This document shows positions 40,977-50,275 of a stretch of DNA of 50,275 nt, in pieces (the first letter of the stretch is position 1; the number at the start of each line of letters is the position of its first letter). The position numbers and the translations under genes were made by a program. The stretch is taken from the NCBI GenBank assembly GCA_947455595.1, contig CANGOP010000020.1, positions 1-50,275 of the forward strand, in the 5' to 3' direction. This stretch comes from Gammaproteobacteria bacterium (GTDB lineage Bacteria > Pseudomonadota > Gammaproteobacteria > Steroidobacterales > Steroidobacteraceae). The notes under the pieces were generated by a model, which saw nothing but the letters and a program-made list of their open reading frames with translations, searched no databases and was not told where the DNA came from.

Positions 40977-43523
40977 ATGTCTGATGTCACCGTAACGCAG
41001 TTCGCCGAGGTCCTAAAGGTCCCGGTCGATAAGTTGCTCAAGCAGTTCGAAGAAGCCGGCATACAGGTCGGTGGAGCGGACGCCACGATCAGCGACGACC
41101 AAAAAGGTGAGTTGCTGGCCTTCCTGCGCCGTTCACACGGTCGCAGTGAGGAAGATGCGGCGGCGGCCGGTCCACGCAAGATCACGCTGAAGCGTAAGAC
41201 GCAGAGCGAGATCAAGGTCAGCGCAGCGCAAGGGCGCGCGCGGACCGTGAGCGTTGAGGTTCGCACCAAGCGGACCTACATCAATCGTGGCGTGCTCGAG
41301 GAACAAGCGCGCGCGGCGCAGGAAGAAGTCGACCGTGCACGTGAGGCCGAAGAGGCTGCGTTGCGCGCGGTTGAGGAAGAGCGTCAGCGTCTCGCCGACC
41401 AAGAAGCGCAAAAGCGCTTGGAAGAAGAACGCCGTATTCAAGCCGAGGAAGATGCCCGCCGTGCAGCCGAGGAAGCGGTGCGCCGTCAGGCCGAGCAGGC
41501 AGCTCGTGACGAAGCGGAGCGCGCGCGTAAGGCGGCCGCTGTCTTCGATCCGCCACCGGTAGCGCCGGTGGTCGCCAAGCCTGAGCGCGTTGCGCCGCCT
41601 CCGGTTAGCCGAGACTCTCGCGAAACGCGTTATGGCCGACAGGAGTTGCACGTCTCTTCGGATGCGAGCAACCGCTTCAAGAAAAAGAAGCCGATGAAGG
41701 CGATGCGTCGTGGTGGCGGTGGTTCCAGCGGCCCTGAGGGCCGTCATGGATTCGAAATGCCGACTGCGCCCGTGAAGCGTGAAGTGTCGATTCCAGAGAC
41801 CATCACGGTTGCTGAACTGGCGCAGAAGATGGCCGTGAAGGGCGGTGAGTTGATCAAGGCGCTTATGAACATGGGCGTCATGGCAACGATCAATCAGCCG
41901 CTGGATCAAGACACGGCTGTCCTCGTCGTCGAGGAGTTGGGTCACACGGCGAAGCCGCTCAAGGAAAATGCGCTTGAGGATTCGCTGGTCACCGATCCGG
42001 CGCTGCAGGGCGAGTTGCTGCCACGTCCGCCGGTTGTGACGATCATGGGTCACGTTGACCACGGCAAAACCTCGCTGCTCGATTATATTCGCCGTGCCAA
42101 GGTGGCTGCGGGCGAAGCCGGCGGCATCACCCAGCATATCGGTGCGTATCACGTCACCACGCCGCGCGGGATCATCACCTTCATCGACACTCCGGGCCAC
42201 GCGGCCTTCACATCGATGCGCGCCCGTGGAGCGCAGATTACGGATATCGTGATCCTGGTCGTGGCCGCCGACGACGGCGTGATGCCGCAGACGATTGAGG
42301 CGATCCAGCACGCGAAGGCGGCGGAAGTGCCGATCGTGGTGGCATTGAACAAGATGGACAAGCCCGAAGCGGATCCAGACCGCGTCAAGAACGAGCTGCT
42401 CCAGTATGGGATCGTTCCCGAAGAGTATGGTGGCGATACGATTTTCGCGCCTGTCTCGGCGAAGACCGGCCTGGGTGTCGATCAGTTGCTCGAGTCGCTG
42501 CTGCTGCAAGCCGAAGTGCTCGAATTGCGCGCATCGACGAGCGGCACGGCCGTGGGCGTGGTCCTCGAATCCAGCATTGAAAAGGGTCGCGGCGCGGTCG
42601 CGACTGTGCTGGTCAAGCGCGGTACGCTCAAGCAAGGCGATCCGATCATTGCCGGACAAGAGTTCGGTCGTGTTCGCGCCATGTTCGACGAGACTGGTGC
42701 GTCGACGCCGACGGCGGGGCCGTCGATTCCAGTCCAGGTGCTGGGCTTGTCCGGCGCGCCGAATGCCGGCGACGACTTCATGGTCGTCGAGAGCGAGCGC
42801 AAAGCGCGTGAAGTGGCTCTGCATCGCCAGGGTAAGTTCCGCGACGTGAAGCTCGCTGCGCGTACGCCGAAGTTCGAGGACGTGTTCTCGCAGATGGAAG
42901 AGGGCAAGGCGCAGACGGTACAAGTCGTCATCAAGGCGGACGTACAGGGTTCTGCCGAAGCTTTACGCGATTCGCTGCAGAAGCTCTCGACGTCCGAGGT
43001 TGCCGTCAAGGTGATCTCGTCCGGTGTCGGCGGCATCACCGAGTCGGACGTCATGTTGGCGTCGGCATCGAATGCGCGAATCGTCGCGTTCAACGTGCGT
43101 GCGGATGCGGCTGCTCGTTCGGCCATCAAGGACAATGGCGTCTCGATGCAGTACTACAGCATCATTTACGAAGTCATCGATGATGTCCGAGCGGCGCTGT
43201 CGGGCATGCTGCAGCCAGAAGTCCGCGATCAGATCGTGGGCCTTGCGCAGGTTCGCGACGTTTTCCGTTCGAGCAAGTTCGGCCAGGTGGCCGGTTGCTT
43301 GGTGATCGAAGGTTTTGTGAAGCGCAACAACCCGATCCGCGTCCTGCGCGACAACGTGGTGATTTTCGAGGGTGCGCTCGAGTCGCTGCGTCGCTTCAAG
43401 GACGACGTCGCCGAAGTGCGTTCGGGTACCGAGTGCGGTATCGCCGTTAAGGACTACAACGATGTCCGTGCCGGCGACCAAATCGAGTGCTACGAGCGCG
43501 TGATCGTGACCAGGTCGCTCTGA
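40977..43523 (+). CDS. infB: Translation initiation factor IF-2
   Basis: 848 residues. The N-terminal IF2_N fold ([24 protein letters not shown]) is followed by the IF2-associated segment ([16 protein letters not shown]), then a long Ala/Glu/Arg coiled linker (about 110-185). A second IF2_N-like piece ([10 protein letters not shown]) precedes the G domain: GHVDHGKT at 358-365, DTPGHAAF and NKMD. Domains II to IV end in the fMet-tRNA-binding region ([22 protein letters not shown]). It brings initiator tRNA to the 30S subunit. GAGGGAG precedes the ATG. An internal start could give a shorter form as in E. coli, but this is not evident. Confidence 0.97.
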   Translation: MSDVTVTQFAEVLKVPVDKLLKQFEEAGIQVGGADATISDDQKGELLAFLRRSHGRSEEDAAAAGPRKITLKRKTQSEIKVSAAQGRARTVSVEVRTKRTYINRGVLEEQARAAQEEVDRAREAEEAALRAVEEERQRLADQEAQKRLEEERRIQAEEDARRAAEEAVRRQAEQAARDEAERARKAAAVFDPPPVAPVVAKPERVAPPPVSRDSRETRYGRQELHVSSDASNRFKKKKPMKAMRRGGGGSSGPEGRHGFEMPTAPVKREVSIPETITVAELAQKMAVKGGELIKALMNMGVMATINQPLDQDTAVLVVEELGHTAKPLKENALEDSLVTDPALQGELLPRPPVVTIMGHVDHGKTSLLDYIRRAKVAAGEAGGITQHIGAYHVTTPRGIITFIDTPGHAAFTSMRARGAQITDIVILVVAADDGVMPQTIEAIQHAKAAEVPIVVALNKMDKPEADPDRVKNELLQYGIVPEEYGGDTIFAPVSAKTGLGVDQLLESLLLQAEVLELRASTSGTAVGVVLESSIEKGRGAVATVLVKRGTLKQGDPIIAGQEFGRVRAMFDETGASTPTAGPSIPVQVLGLSGAPNAGDDFMVVESERKAREVALHRQGKFRDVKLAARTPKFEDVFSQMEEGKAQTVQVVIKADVQGSAEALRDSLQKLSTSEVAVKVISSGVGGITESDVMLASASNARIVAFNVRADAAARSAIKDNGVSMQYYSIIYEVIDDVRAALSGMLQPEVRDQIVGLAQVRDVFRSSKFGQVAGCLVIEGFVKRNNPIRVLRDNVVIFEGALESLRRFKDDVAEVRSGTECGIAVKDYNDVRAGDQIECYERVIVTRSL

Positions 43524-43524
43524 C

Positions 43525-43947
43525 ATGCCGCGCGACTTCCAGCGGGGGCGGCGGCTCGAAGAACAGATGTTGCGTCTGATCTCCGAGCTTGTCCGCCGTG
43601 AAGTGAAGGATCCTCGGGTAGGGCTCGTGACCTTCACCACGGTGGAAGTCAGCCGTGATCTCAGTCATGCGACGATCTATTTCGTGCCGTTTGATGGCAA
43701 GCGTCCGGCCGAAGAAGTGGCGGCTGCACTGTCATCGGCAGCCGGTTTCTTGCGGATCCACCTCAAGAAACAGCTGGAAATTCGCCACGTACCCGAATTG
43801 CGCTTCATGGTCGACCACACGATCGACGAAGCGGCGCGTATGTCCTCCCTGATCACTCAGGCGGTGGCCAGTGACGCGCGCAAGGCAGAGGAACACCCCC
43901 AGCCGGAGGCCTCAGCGCCGGATCCGGCGGGTGACGCCGCGGAATGA
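43525..43947 (+). CDS. rbfA: Ribosome-binding factor A
   Basis: 140 residues. The KH-like fold is complete: RRLEEQMLRLISELVRREVKDPRVGLVTFTTVEVSRDLSHATIYF, ALSSAAGFLRIHLKKQLEIRHVPELRFMVDHTIDEAARM. It acts in 16S 5' end processing and cold adaptation. It lies one base after infB. The C-terminal tail is a short acidic Pro/Ala extension, not conserved in the family. Its stop overlaps the start of truB by four bases (ATGA). Confidence 0.96.
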   Translation: MPRDFQRGRRLEEQMLRLISELVRREVKDPRVGLVTFTTVEVSRDLSHATIYFVPFDGKRPAEEVAAALSSAAGFLRIHLKKQLEIRHVPELRFMVDHTIDEAARMSSLITQAVASDARKAEEHPQPEASAPDPAGDAAE

Positions 43948-44858
43948 CGGGTCCCGCCGGCCGTGCCCGGACGGTATGGCGGCAAGTCGACGGTATCTTG
44001 CTCCTCGACAAGCCCTTGGGCCTGACGTCCAATCGCGCACTGCAAATCGTCCGACGGCTGTTGCGGGCGGAAAAGGCCGGTCATACCGGTAGTCTGGATC
44101 CCTTAGCTTCCGGCGTACTGCCGCTGTGTTTTGGTGAGGCCACTAAGGTCGCTGGCCTCTTGTTGGACGCGGATAAGCGCTATGTGGCGACACTCGCACT
44201 CGGCCAACAAACCGACACCGGGGATCGGGAAGGTCGCGTGATCCAAACCGCGGTTGTTCCCCTTTTGAGCGAGGCGATCGTACACGCGGCGTGTGCGCGC
44301 TTTGTCGGCGACACGACGCAAATTCCGCCAATGTATTCCGCGCTGAAGCGCGACGGGGAAGCGCTCTACACGCTCGCACGACGTGGCGAAGTGGTGGAGC
44401 GGGAACCCCGCGCTGTCCGAATAGCCGCGTTGCAGGTCCTGCATTGGTCCAACGAGGAAGTCGTATTTGACGTGCGCTGCTCCAAGGGAACCTACGTGCG
44501 GACGCTGGGTGAGGATATTGCACAGGCGTTGGGCACGGTTGGCCACTTGAGCGCCTTGCGACGGACGGACGTGGGTGATGTGTTTGCGGATCGGCCGGTG
44601 CATACCCTCGAGGCATTGGAGGGCTTGGCCGGACAGGAAGCGGAACTCGACGCGCTGCTGCTCGGGGCGGATGTCGCGCTCGGGCATTGGCCTTCCGTGC
44701 ATCTCGACGCGGCTACCGAAAATCGGTTTATGCACGGGCAGTCCGTGGCCATCGATGCAACGGCTGGCCGTTTGAAGGTCTATGGGGCGACGGGCCGATT
44801 TTTGGGACTGGGTGAGTGGGACGAGGGGATCTTGTCACCGAAACGGCTTTTTAACTGA
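43944..44858 (+). CDS. truB: tRNA pseudouridine-55 synthase TruB
   Basis: 304 residues. It isomerises U55 in the T-loop of tRNAs. The opening DGILLLDKPLGLTSNRALQIV, the catalytic Asp52 in HTGSLDPLASGVLPL, the ATLALGQQTDTGDREGRV beta hairpin and CSKGTYVRTLGEDIA are classic. A C-terminal PUA-like part (LKVYGATGRFLGLGEW) closes it. ATGA overlap with rbfA implies coupled translation. The rpsO and pnp genes that usually follow truB in gammaproteobacteria are missing; ugd comes instead. Confidence 0.96.
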   Translation: MTGPAGRARTVWRQVDGILLLDKPLGLTSNRALQIVRRLLRAEKAGHTGSLDPLASGVLPLCFGEATKVAGLLLDADKRYVATLALGQQTDTGDREGRVIQTAVVPLLSEAIVHAACARFVGDTTQIPPMYSALKRDGEALYTLARRGEVVEREPRAVRIAALQVLHWSNEEVVFDVRCSKGTYVRTLGEDIAQALGTVGHLSALRRTDVGDVFADRPVHTLEALEGLAGQEAELDALLLGADVALGHWPSVHLDAATENRFMHGQSVAIDATAGRLKVYGATGRFLGLGEWDEGILSPKRLFN

Positions 44859-44935
44859 ATCGCAGTACAATCAAAGGTTAGGTCGAGGGCTGAGTCCGTC
44901 CATTGGGCGCGTTCAGTTGGTGACCTGACAGGGAC

Positions 44936-44982
44936 GCTGCGCGGCGCGAGTCGCATCCGGCGACTACGCGCGACCGCGCAGC
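44936..44982 (+). promoter_or_regulatory. Long imperfect hairpin in the ugd 5' region
   Basis: The outer arms GCTGCGCGG (44936-44944) and CCGCGCAGC (44974-44982) pair perfectly; inner pairs CGCG and AGTCG/CGACT extend the stem with small bulges. There is no T run, and it ends 22 bases before the ugd start codon. It may be a weak Rho-type end for the truB operon or an RNA element affecting ugd. A TACAAT box upstream (about 44869) could be a -10, with a poor -35. Confidence 0.5.
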
Positions 44983-45004
44983 TTCGTGGAGTTAGGAAGG
45001 GCGC

Positions 45005-46348
45005 ATGAAGATCACCATTTTCGGTTCGGGCTACGTGGGTCTGGTGACGGGGGCGTGTCTTGCAGACGCCGGTAACTCGGTGGTTTGTGTCGACGTGGAT
45101 CCTCGCAAGATCGAGCGACTCAATCAGGGCGAAGTCCCGATTCACGAGCCGGGCTTGGATGAATTGATCGAACGCAACATGGCCAAGGGTCGGCTGCGGT
45201 TCACGACAGACGCTGCCGAAGGCGTCGCGCACGGGTTGTTCCAGATGATTGCGGTGGGCACGCCACCGGATGAGGACGGCTCGGCGGACCTGTCGTACGT
45301 GTTGGCGGTCGCGCGCACCGTTGCGACACACATGACGGACTACAAGGTGGTCATTACGAAGTCGACGGTGCCGGTGGGAACTGCCGACAAAGTGCGCGCG
45401 GCCTTGGAAGGCGCGCTCGGTGAGCGCGGCGTCACTCATGAATTCGACGTCGTCTCCAACCCTGAGTTCCTCAAGGAAGGCGCTGCCATTACCGACTTCA
45501 TGCGACCGGATCGCATTGTGGTCGGCACCGATAAGCCGCAAGTGACGGAACTGATGCGTGCGTTGTACGAGCCCTTCACGCGCAATCACGAACGCTTGAT
45601 CGTGATGGACATCCGTTCCGCAGAGTTGACAAAGTACGCGGCCAATGCGCTGCTCGCGACGAAAATTTCGTTTATGAACGAGATCGCCAATCTCGCCGAG
45701 CGAGTGGGTGCGGATGTTGAGAAAGTGCGTGTCGGTATTGGTTCCGATCCGCGGATTGGCTATCACTTCATTTATCCCGGCGTCGGCTATGGCGGTTCCT
45801 GTTTCCCGAAGGACGTGCAAGCGTTGGAGCGGTCCGCCCGAGCCACGGGTTATGAGCCGTTGATTCTGGCTGCGGTAGAAGCGGTCAACGCCCGTCAGAA
45901 AACGGTGTTGTTCCAGAAAATCTCAGCCCATTACGCCGGACAACTGGCGGGTAAGACCATCGCTGTCTGGGGCTTGGCATTCAAGCCGAACACCGACGAC
46001 ATGCGCGAGGCACCCAGTCGTGTGCTCTTGGAGGCGCTGTGGGCCGCGGGTGCATCGGTTCGCGCCTATGATCCCGTCGCCATGCCGGAAACGCAGCGTA
46101 TCTACGGTGACCGCGCGGATCTGACGTACTGCAAGACGATGGAAGCGGCCCTTGAGAGTGCCGATGCGTTAGCGATCGTCACCGAATGGCGCGAGTTCCG
46201 GAGCCCCGACTTTGATGAACTGAAAGCGAAGCTCTCGGCGCCGGTGATTTTCGATGGTCGTAATCTCTACGATCCGGCCGCCATGCATCGCGCAGGCTTC
46301 ACGTATTACGGCATCGGGCGCGGTGATGTCGTGCCCGCGCAGCGCTAA
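45005..46348 (+). CDS. ugd: UDP-glucose 6-dehydrogenase
   Basis: 447 residues. It oxidises UDP-glucose twice to UDP-glucuronate with NAD+. The Rossmann motif [20 protein letters not shown], the substrate site [14 protein letters not shown], the central helix with K220 region ([15 protein letters not shown]) and the catalytic Cys266 in [12 protein letters not shown] are present. The C-terminal domain reads [22 protein letters not shown]. Motifs fit Ugd better than GDP-mannose dehydrogenase AlgD. AGGAAGG precedes the start, and a long hairpin lies in the leader. manC follows 18 bases later, so the nucleotide-sugar genes form an operon. Confidence 0.95.
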   Translation: MKITIFGSGYVGLVTGACLADAGNSVVCVDVDPRKIERLNQGEVPIHEPGLDELIERNMAKGRLRFTTDAAEGVAHGLFQMIAVGTPPDEDGSADLSYVLAVARTVATHMTDYKVVITKSTVPVGTADKVRAALEGALGERGVTHEFDVVSNPEFLKEGAAITDFMRPDRIVVGTDKPQVTELMRALYEPFTRNHERLIVMDIRSAELTKYAANALLATKISFMNEIANLAERVGADVEKVRVGIGSDPRIGYHFIYPGVGYGGSCFPKDVQALERSARATGYEPLILAAVEAVNARQKTVLFQKISAHYAGQLAGKTIAVWGLAFKPNTDDMREAPSRVLLEALWAAGASVRAYDPVAMPETQRIYGDRADLTYCKTMEAALESADALAIVTEWREFRSPDFDELKAKLSAPVIFDGRNLYDPAAMHRAGFTYYGIGRGDVVPAQR

Positions 46349-46366
46349 GAGACTCAAGGAGAACTC

Positions 46367-47788
46367 ATGCTCGTTCCTGTCATTCTTTCGGGCGGCTCCG
46401 GGACGCGCTTGTGGCCGCTGTCGCGTGAGCTGCACCCCAAGCAATTCTTGCCGCTTGTCGGCGCTCAGACGATGTTGCAGGACACTGTGCAGCGACTGGC
46501 CGGGCTCAATGCAGGTGCCCCCATCGTCGTGTGCAATGCGCACCATCGATTCCTAGTGGCCGAACAACTGCGGGCGATTGGGTTGCCCCCGGGCGATATC
46601 ATTCTCGAACCGGTGGGCCGCAACACCGCGCCGGCTGTCGCCATTGCGGCGTTGGCGGCGCTTGCGGGGCCTGCGGGTGAGGCAGCCGTGATCCTTGTAA
46701 TGCCTGCTGATCATTGCCTGCGCGATGTGGGGGCCTTTCAAGCAGCGGTCGACGTCGGCCTTACCTCAGCACGCAATGGTCAGCTCGTGACCTTTGGCGT
46801 CGTGCCATCGGCTCCCGAGGTGGGGTACGGCTATATCCGTCGCGAGCTCGGGGACGGACCCGCCTATCCGATCGCGGAGTTTGTCGAGAAGCCGGATGCT
46901 GAGCGCGCGGCGCAGTACGTTGCGTCGGGGGACTATCTCTGGAACAGCGGAATGTTTCTCTTTTCGGCTCGTCGCTTTATTGAAGAGTTGGAGACACTCA
47001 ATCCCGACATGTTGCGGGTATGTCAGACGGCGTTTGAGGAAGCTCACCGAGATTTGGACTTCATCCGTCTGGGCGTCGAGTCCTTCAGCCGGTGCCCCAG
47101 CGACTCGATCGACTACGCCGTCATGGAGAAAACTCGCTCAGCGGTCGTGGTGCCGCTGGACGCTGGCTGGAGCGATGTCGGCTCGTGGTCGGCGCTCCAC
47201 GATAGCCTGCCGGCCGACGCGCGCGGCAATGTGGCGCGTGGCGACGTGGTGACCGAGGATACCTCCGGGTGCTACCTCTATTCATCGGAGCGACTCATCG
47301 CAACCGTCGGACTGACCGACACCGTGGTGGTCGAAACCAAAGATGCCGTCCTGGTGGCGCCGAAGTCTCGTGTGCAAGACGTGAAAGCTTTGGTCGCTAA
47401 GCTCAAGGCAGCCGACCGCTCGGAGCCGTCACTGCACCGTGAGGTGTTCAGACCGTGGGGTAGTTACGACAGCGTGGATACGGGCGACCGTTTTCAGGTG
47501 AAGCGCCTCGTTGTTAATCCAGGTGCGACCTTGTCCTTGCAGATGCACCACCATCGTGCCGAGCATTGGATCGTTGTGTCCGGCACCGCCAAGATCACCT
47601 GCGATGAGCGCGTGTTCCTGCTCGCAGAGAATCAGTCGACTTTTATTCCGGTCGGCGCGAAACACCGGATCTCGAATCCGGGCCGAGTGCCGTTGCATAT
47701 CATCGAAGTTCAGTCCGGCTCGTATCTGGGCGAAGACGACATCGTGCGCTTCGAAGACAATTACGGCCGGCAGGGCACGAATACCTGA
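46367..47788 (+). CDS. manC: Mannose-1-phosphate guanylyltransferase / mannose-6-phosphate isomerase
   Basis: 473 residues, bifunctional type II enzyme (ManC/CpsB/AlgA). The nucleotidyltransferase half has LSGGSGTRLWPLSRELHPKQFLPL, PADHCLRD, FVEKPDAERA and AGWSDVGSW. The isomerase half is a cupin with VFRPWGSYDSVDTGDRFQVKR, LQMHHHRAEHWIVVSGTAKI. Together they convert fructose-6-phosphate to mannose-6-phosphate and mannose-1-phosphate to GDP-mannose, with ManB in between. AAGGAG lies before the ATG. It sits between ugd and manB. Confidence 0.96.
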   Translation: MLVPVILSGGSGTRLWPLSRELHPKQFLPLVGAQTMLQDTVQRLAGLNAGAPIVVCNAHHRFLVAEQLRAIGLPPGDIILEPVGRNTAPAVAIAALAALAGPAGEAAVILVMPADHCLRDVGAFQAAVDVGLTSARNGQLVTFGVVPSAPEVGYGYIRRELGDGPAYPIAEFVEKPDAERAAQYVASGDYLWNSGMFLFSARRFIEELETLNPDMLRVCQTAFEEAHRDLDFIRLGVESFSRCPSDSIDYAVMEKTRSAVVVPLDAGWSDVGSWSALHDSLPADARGNVARGDVVTEDTSGCYLYSSERLIATVGLTDTVVVETKDAVLVAPKSRVQDVKALVAKLKAADRSEPSLHREVFRPWGSYDSVDTGDRFQVKRLVVNPGATLSLQMHHHRAEHWIVVSGTAKITCDERVFLLAENQSTFIPVGAKHRISNPGRVPLHIIEVQSGSYLGEDDIVRFEDNYGRQGTNT

Positions 47789-47824
47789 TCTTTTTGTGAT
47801 TGGCATGACGGAGACCGCCACGCG

Positions 47825-49198
47825 ATGAATACCATCACTGCATTCAAGGCTTATGACCTGAGAGGTCGGATTCCGACGGAGCTGAACGAGGATGTGGCCT
47901 ATCGGGTCGCCCGCGGTTATGCCCAGTTTCTCAAGCCCAAGCGCATTTGTGTGGGCCGTGATATTCGCCTGTCCAGCGACACGCTGGCGCGTAGCGTCAT
48001 ACAGGGATTGGTCGATTCCGGCGTGGATGTGGTGGATATCGGGCTGTGCGGCACCGAGGGCGTGTATTTCGCGACCTTCGCGCTGGGCCTCGATGGCGGC
48101 ATCATGGTGACCGCCAGCCACAATCCACCCGACTACAACGGGATGAAGTTCGTGCGCGAAGGTTCCCGGCCGATTTCGGGTGATACGGGTCTTAAGGATA
48201 TTCGCGCGTTTGCGGAAGCCGCCGCCTTTGATGCGCCGTCCCGCGTCGGTACCGTGACCTCTGTGGATACCGGGCCGCAGTACATCGAACATCTGCTGTC
48301 CTATGTCGATCGCAGCCAACTTAAGCCGCTCAAGATCGTCTGCAATGCCGGCAATGGCGGAGCGGGCCTTGTTATCGACCAGTTGGAGCCGTATCTGCCG
48401 TTCCAGTTCGTGAAGTTGAACCATCTACCGGATGGCACCTTTCCGCATGGCGTCCCCAATCCTATGCTCGAGCAGAACCGTGCACCGGTCGCAGAGGCCG
48501 TGGTCCGTGAAGGCGCGGATATCGGCATTGCGTGGGATGGCGACTATGACCGCTGCTTCTTCTTTGACCATGAAGGCACCTTCATCGAGGGCTACTACAT
48601 TGTGGGTCTGCTCGCGTCGGTGTTCCTCGCCCGGTCACCGGGTGCGGCGATCGTCCATGACCCACGGCTGACCTGGAACACGATTGACATCGTGAATCAG
48701 CATGGTGGACGGGCGGTGCAGTGCAAGTCAGGTCACGCCTTTATCAAAGCGACGATGCGTGAGGTTGATGGCGCTTACGGCGGCGAAATGAGCGCGCACC
48801 ATTACTTCCGCGACTTTGCCTACTGCGACAGCGGCATGATCCCTTGGCTGGTGCTTGCGCAGGTCATCAGTGAATCCGGCAAATCGCTGGCGCAACTGGT
48901 CGGGGAACGCGTGCAAGCGTTCCCGGCAAGCGGCGAGATCAATATGCGCGTACCCGATGGCCCGGCCGCCATTGTCGCGGTTGAAGCCCGTTATCTGCCG
49001 ACGTCGGTCAGTCGGGACTACACGGACGGCGTGTCGTTGGAGTTTGAGCAGTGGCGGTTGAACCTGCGCTCCTCCAACACCGAACCGCTGATCCGCTTGA
49101 ACGTGGAGAGCCGGGGTGATGTGGCGCTGATGCAGGCCAAGACCACGGAAATCTTGGACTTCCTCGGCAGCATGGGTGCGGTCGCCGCAGACCACTGA
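47825..49198 (+). CDS. manB: Phosphomannomutase
   Basis: 457 residues, alpha-D-phosphohexomutase family (CpsG/ManB). The active-site phosphoserine lies in TASHNPPDYNGMKF, the magnesium loop in AWDGDYDRCFFFD, the sugar-binding loop in GGEMSAHHYFRDFAYCDSGM and the phosphate loop in LRSSNTEPLIRLNVE. It converts mannose-6-phosphate to mannose-1-phosphate for ManC; some relatives also act on glucose. It follows manC by 36 bases and ends the polysaccharide-precursor block. No glycosyltransferase gene is visible in the window. Confidence 0.95.
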   Translation: MNTITAFKAYDLRGRIPTELNEDVAYRVARGYAQFLKPKRICVGRDIRLSSDTLARSVIQGLVDSGVDVVDIGLCGTEGVYFATFALGLDGGIMVTASHNPPDYNGMKFVREGSRPISGDTGLKDIRAFAEAAAFDAPSRVGTVTSVDTGPQYIEHLLSYVDRSQLKPLKIVCNAGNGGAGLVIDQLEPYLPFQFVKLNHLPDGTFPHGVPNPMLEQNRAPVAEAVVREGADIGIAWDGDYDRCFFFDHEGTFIEGYYIVGLLASVFLARSPGAAIVHDPRLTWNTIDIVNQHGGRAVQCKSGHAFIKATMREVDGAYGGEMSAHHYFRDFAYCDSGMIPWLVLAQVISESGKSLAQLVGERVQAFPASGEINMRVPDGPAAIVAVEARYLPTSVSRDYTDGVSLEFEQWRLNLRSSNTEPLIRLNVESRGDVALMQAKTTEILDFLGSMGAVAADH

Positions 49199-49244
49199 GG
49201 CTCGATGCCCTCGGATGAGGCGGATTTTCGGAATCTCCTGATGC

Positions 49245-49265
49245 AAATGAGACCGATTCTCATTT
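49245..49265 (+). promoter_or_regulatory. Fur box in the feoAB promoter
   Basis: AAATGAGA (49245-49252) and TCTCATTT (49258-49265) form a perfect 8-bp inverted repeat around a 5-base spacer, close to the Fur consensus. The box ends on the first base of a -10 TAGTAT (49265-49270), with TGCAAA (49242-49247) as a poor -35 at 17 bases, so bound Fe-Fur would block polymerase. Confidence 0.75.
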
Positions 49266-49276
49266 AGTATGGGGGC

Positions 49277-49576
49277 ATGACGTCCACATCTCGTCACCGT
49301 CCGTCCGGGCCCCTGACCCTGAACGAATTGCCGCTGCGCGGCGAGGGGCGGATCCGCCGTCTCTCTGCCCGCCCAGAGCGGGGCGGGCAGGATCTACCGC
49401 AGCGGTTGGCGGAATTGGGCTTTTTGCCCGGCGAGCGGGTCCGTGTGTTGGCCCGTGCCCTGTTCGGCGACCCGATCGCCGTGCGTCTGGGTAGCGGAAC
49501 CTTCGCGCTGAGGCGTTTTGAGGCGGCGTGCATTGAGCTCGACCCGATCGACGCACCGGTGAGCCCCACGCCGTGA
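49277..49576 (+). CDS. feoA: Ferrous iron transport protein A
   Basis: 99 residues, an SH3-like cytosolic partner of FeoB. The core LTLNELPLRGEGRIRRLSA, QRLAELGFLPGERVRVLARALFGDPIAVRLGSGTFALRRFEAACIEL is the FeoA domain. The N-terminal 12 residues are an extra polar lead. Its ATG at 49277 is close to the predicted transcription start, and the G-run just before it is too near to act as a normal ribosome-binding site, so the message may be leaderless. A Fur box overlaps the promoter. The stop overlaps the feoB start (GTGA). Confidence 0.9.
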   Translation: MTSTSRHRPSGPLTLNELPLRGEGRIRRLSARPERGGQDLPQRLAELGFLPGERVRVLARALFGDPIAVRLGSGTFALRRFEAACIELDPIDAPVSPTP

Positions 49577-50275
49577 GCGGACATCCACCGCTCATTGCGC
49601 TGGTCGGCAATCCGAACTGTGGGAAGACCGCGCTCTTTAATCTCCTGACGGGCAGCCGGCAGAAGATCGCCAACTACGCCGGCGTGACCGTTGAACGCAA
49701 GGAAGGCCGCTTGCTGGCCCCTTCTGGCCGGATGGTGCGGGTGCTGGACTTGCCCGGTGCGTATAGCTTGCATCCCCGCACGCCGGATGAGGCGGTGACT
49801 TGCGATTACATTCTCGGCCGGTTAACCGATGAGATGCCGCCGGATCTCATCGTGGCGGTGGTGGATGCCACCAATCTCAATCGTCATCTGCGCCTCGTGC
49901 TGGCGTTGAAACGGGTGGGTCACCCCGTGGTGGTCGCACTCAACATGACGGATCTCGCTCGGCGACGGGGCGTTGAGGTGGACCCGGCGGTGTTGGCTGA
50001 AGCGCTAGGCGTGCCGGTCGTCGCGACGGTCGGCGTCCGGCGCGGTGGTGACCAAGCACTAGTGGCTTGGCTCGACGCCCATTTTGCGATGCATCCCACG
50101 GGCGTCGGGAGAACCATCGTCCAGCCACCACCGGCAGCGGACTTGGCGGCAACGGCTTCGGATCAACGGGAGGTCGAGAGCATCCTGGCGGCGGTGGGGC
50201 GACTGGATCCCCCGGTTGATACACCGTCGGACCGTATCGACGCGATCGTCTTGCATCCGGTGTTGGGGCCGCTGA
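49573..50275 (+). CDS. feoB: Ferrous iron transporter FeoB, N-terminal part (cut by window end)
   Basis: About 234 residues are visible from a GTG start that overlaps the feoA stop. This is the G-protein domain: LVGNPNCGKTALFNLL (G1), YAGVTVERKEG, VLDLPGAYSLHP (G3) and LNMTDLARRRG (G4). The sequence then enters the domain before the membrane part, which is outside the window. FeoB imports Fe2+ across the inner membrane, driven or gated by GTP hydrolysis. Repression by Fur is expected. Confidence 0.95.
   Translation, partial: MSGHPPLIALVGNPNCGKTALFNLLTGSRQKIANYAGVTVERKEGRLLAPSGRMVRVLDLPGAYSLHPRTPDEAVTCDYILGRLTDEMPPDLIVAVVDATNLNRHLRLVLALKRVGHPVVVALNMTDLARRRGVEVDPAVLAEALGVPVVATVGVRRGGDQALVAWLDAHFAMHPTGVGRTIVQPPPAADLAATASDQREVESILAAVGRLDPPVDTPSDRIDAIVLHPVLGPL

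Noticed and set aside
39258..42923. Long leftward open frames of 426 and 596 residues opposite rimP, nusA and infB
   Set aside because: These are antisense shadows of GC-rich coding regions, rich in His and Arg with no domains; the sense genes are certain.

Overview
The window looks like a chromosomal segment of a GC-rich gammaproteobacterium. The best taxonomic evidence is the unbroken rimP-nusA-infB-rbfA-truB block (38968-44858), with a NusA that carries the two C-terminal acidic repeats typical of gamma/betaproteobacteria and an infB with a long charged linker. The many exported hydrolases, the amylosucrase and the NCS1, SSS and MadLM transporters would fit a free-living heterotroph of a Xanthomonadales/Steroidobacterales-like lineage; that placement is inference. 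No rRNA, tRNA, CRISPR array or intact insertion sequence was seen.

Region by region. 1-2.4 kb is an accessory patch of lower GC: a helix-turn-helix regulator at the left edge, a higBA toxin-antitoxin pair enclosed by two copies of a 66-bp repeat, and a small secreted cysteine protein. 2.5-12.1 kb is a set of mostly exported proteins: an alpha/beta hydrolase of the MetX fold, an NTF2-like protein, two tandem YtcJ-type amidohydrolases, a SOUL protein, a YncE-like propeller, an NCS1 permease and an OB-fold lipoprotein. 12.3-19.6 kb holds an M13 metallopeptidase, a YbdL-type aminotransferase, a madL-madM-amidase group, a divergent Phd/YefM-like fusion protein and a small membrane protein. 19.9-25.3 kb holds an amylosucrase with all catalytic residues, a secretory lipase, a metallophosphatase and an acyltransferase. 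25.4-33.9 kb holds a sodium symporter with a ureohydrolase (gpuPA-like), a DUF2256 gene, a coupled three-gene operon (amidohydrolase, triple-repeat barrel protein, serine hydrolase), a DUF1345 protein and a fatty acid hydroxylase. 33.9-38.6 kb is a leftward operon for a 2-oxoacid:ferredoxin oxidoreductase led by a GltD-like flavoprotein. 38.9-44.9 kb is the transcription/translation operon, preceded by a structured leader with tandem terminators. 45.0-49.2 kb is a nucleotide-sugar block (ugd, manC, manB) supplying UDP-glucuronate and GDP-mannose. 49.2 kb to the end is a Fur-box-controlled feoA-feoB, with feoB cut by the window edge.

The most promising unexplained items are the repeat-bounded higBA unit, the Phd/YefM fusion protein with a TGTACA-type operator facing a malonate transporter operon, the mutually exclusive hairpins in the rimP leader, the triple-repeat barrel protein in a hydrolase operon, and the GltD-like subunit joined to KorAB. 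Start codons were chosen by Shine-Dalgarno placement and family alignment from memory; no searches were run.
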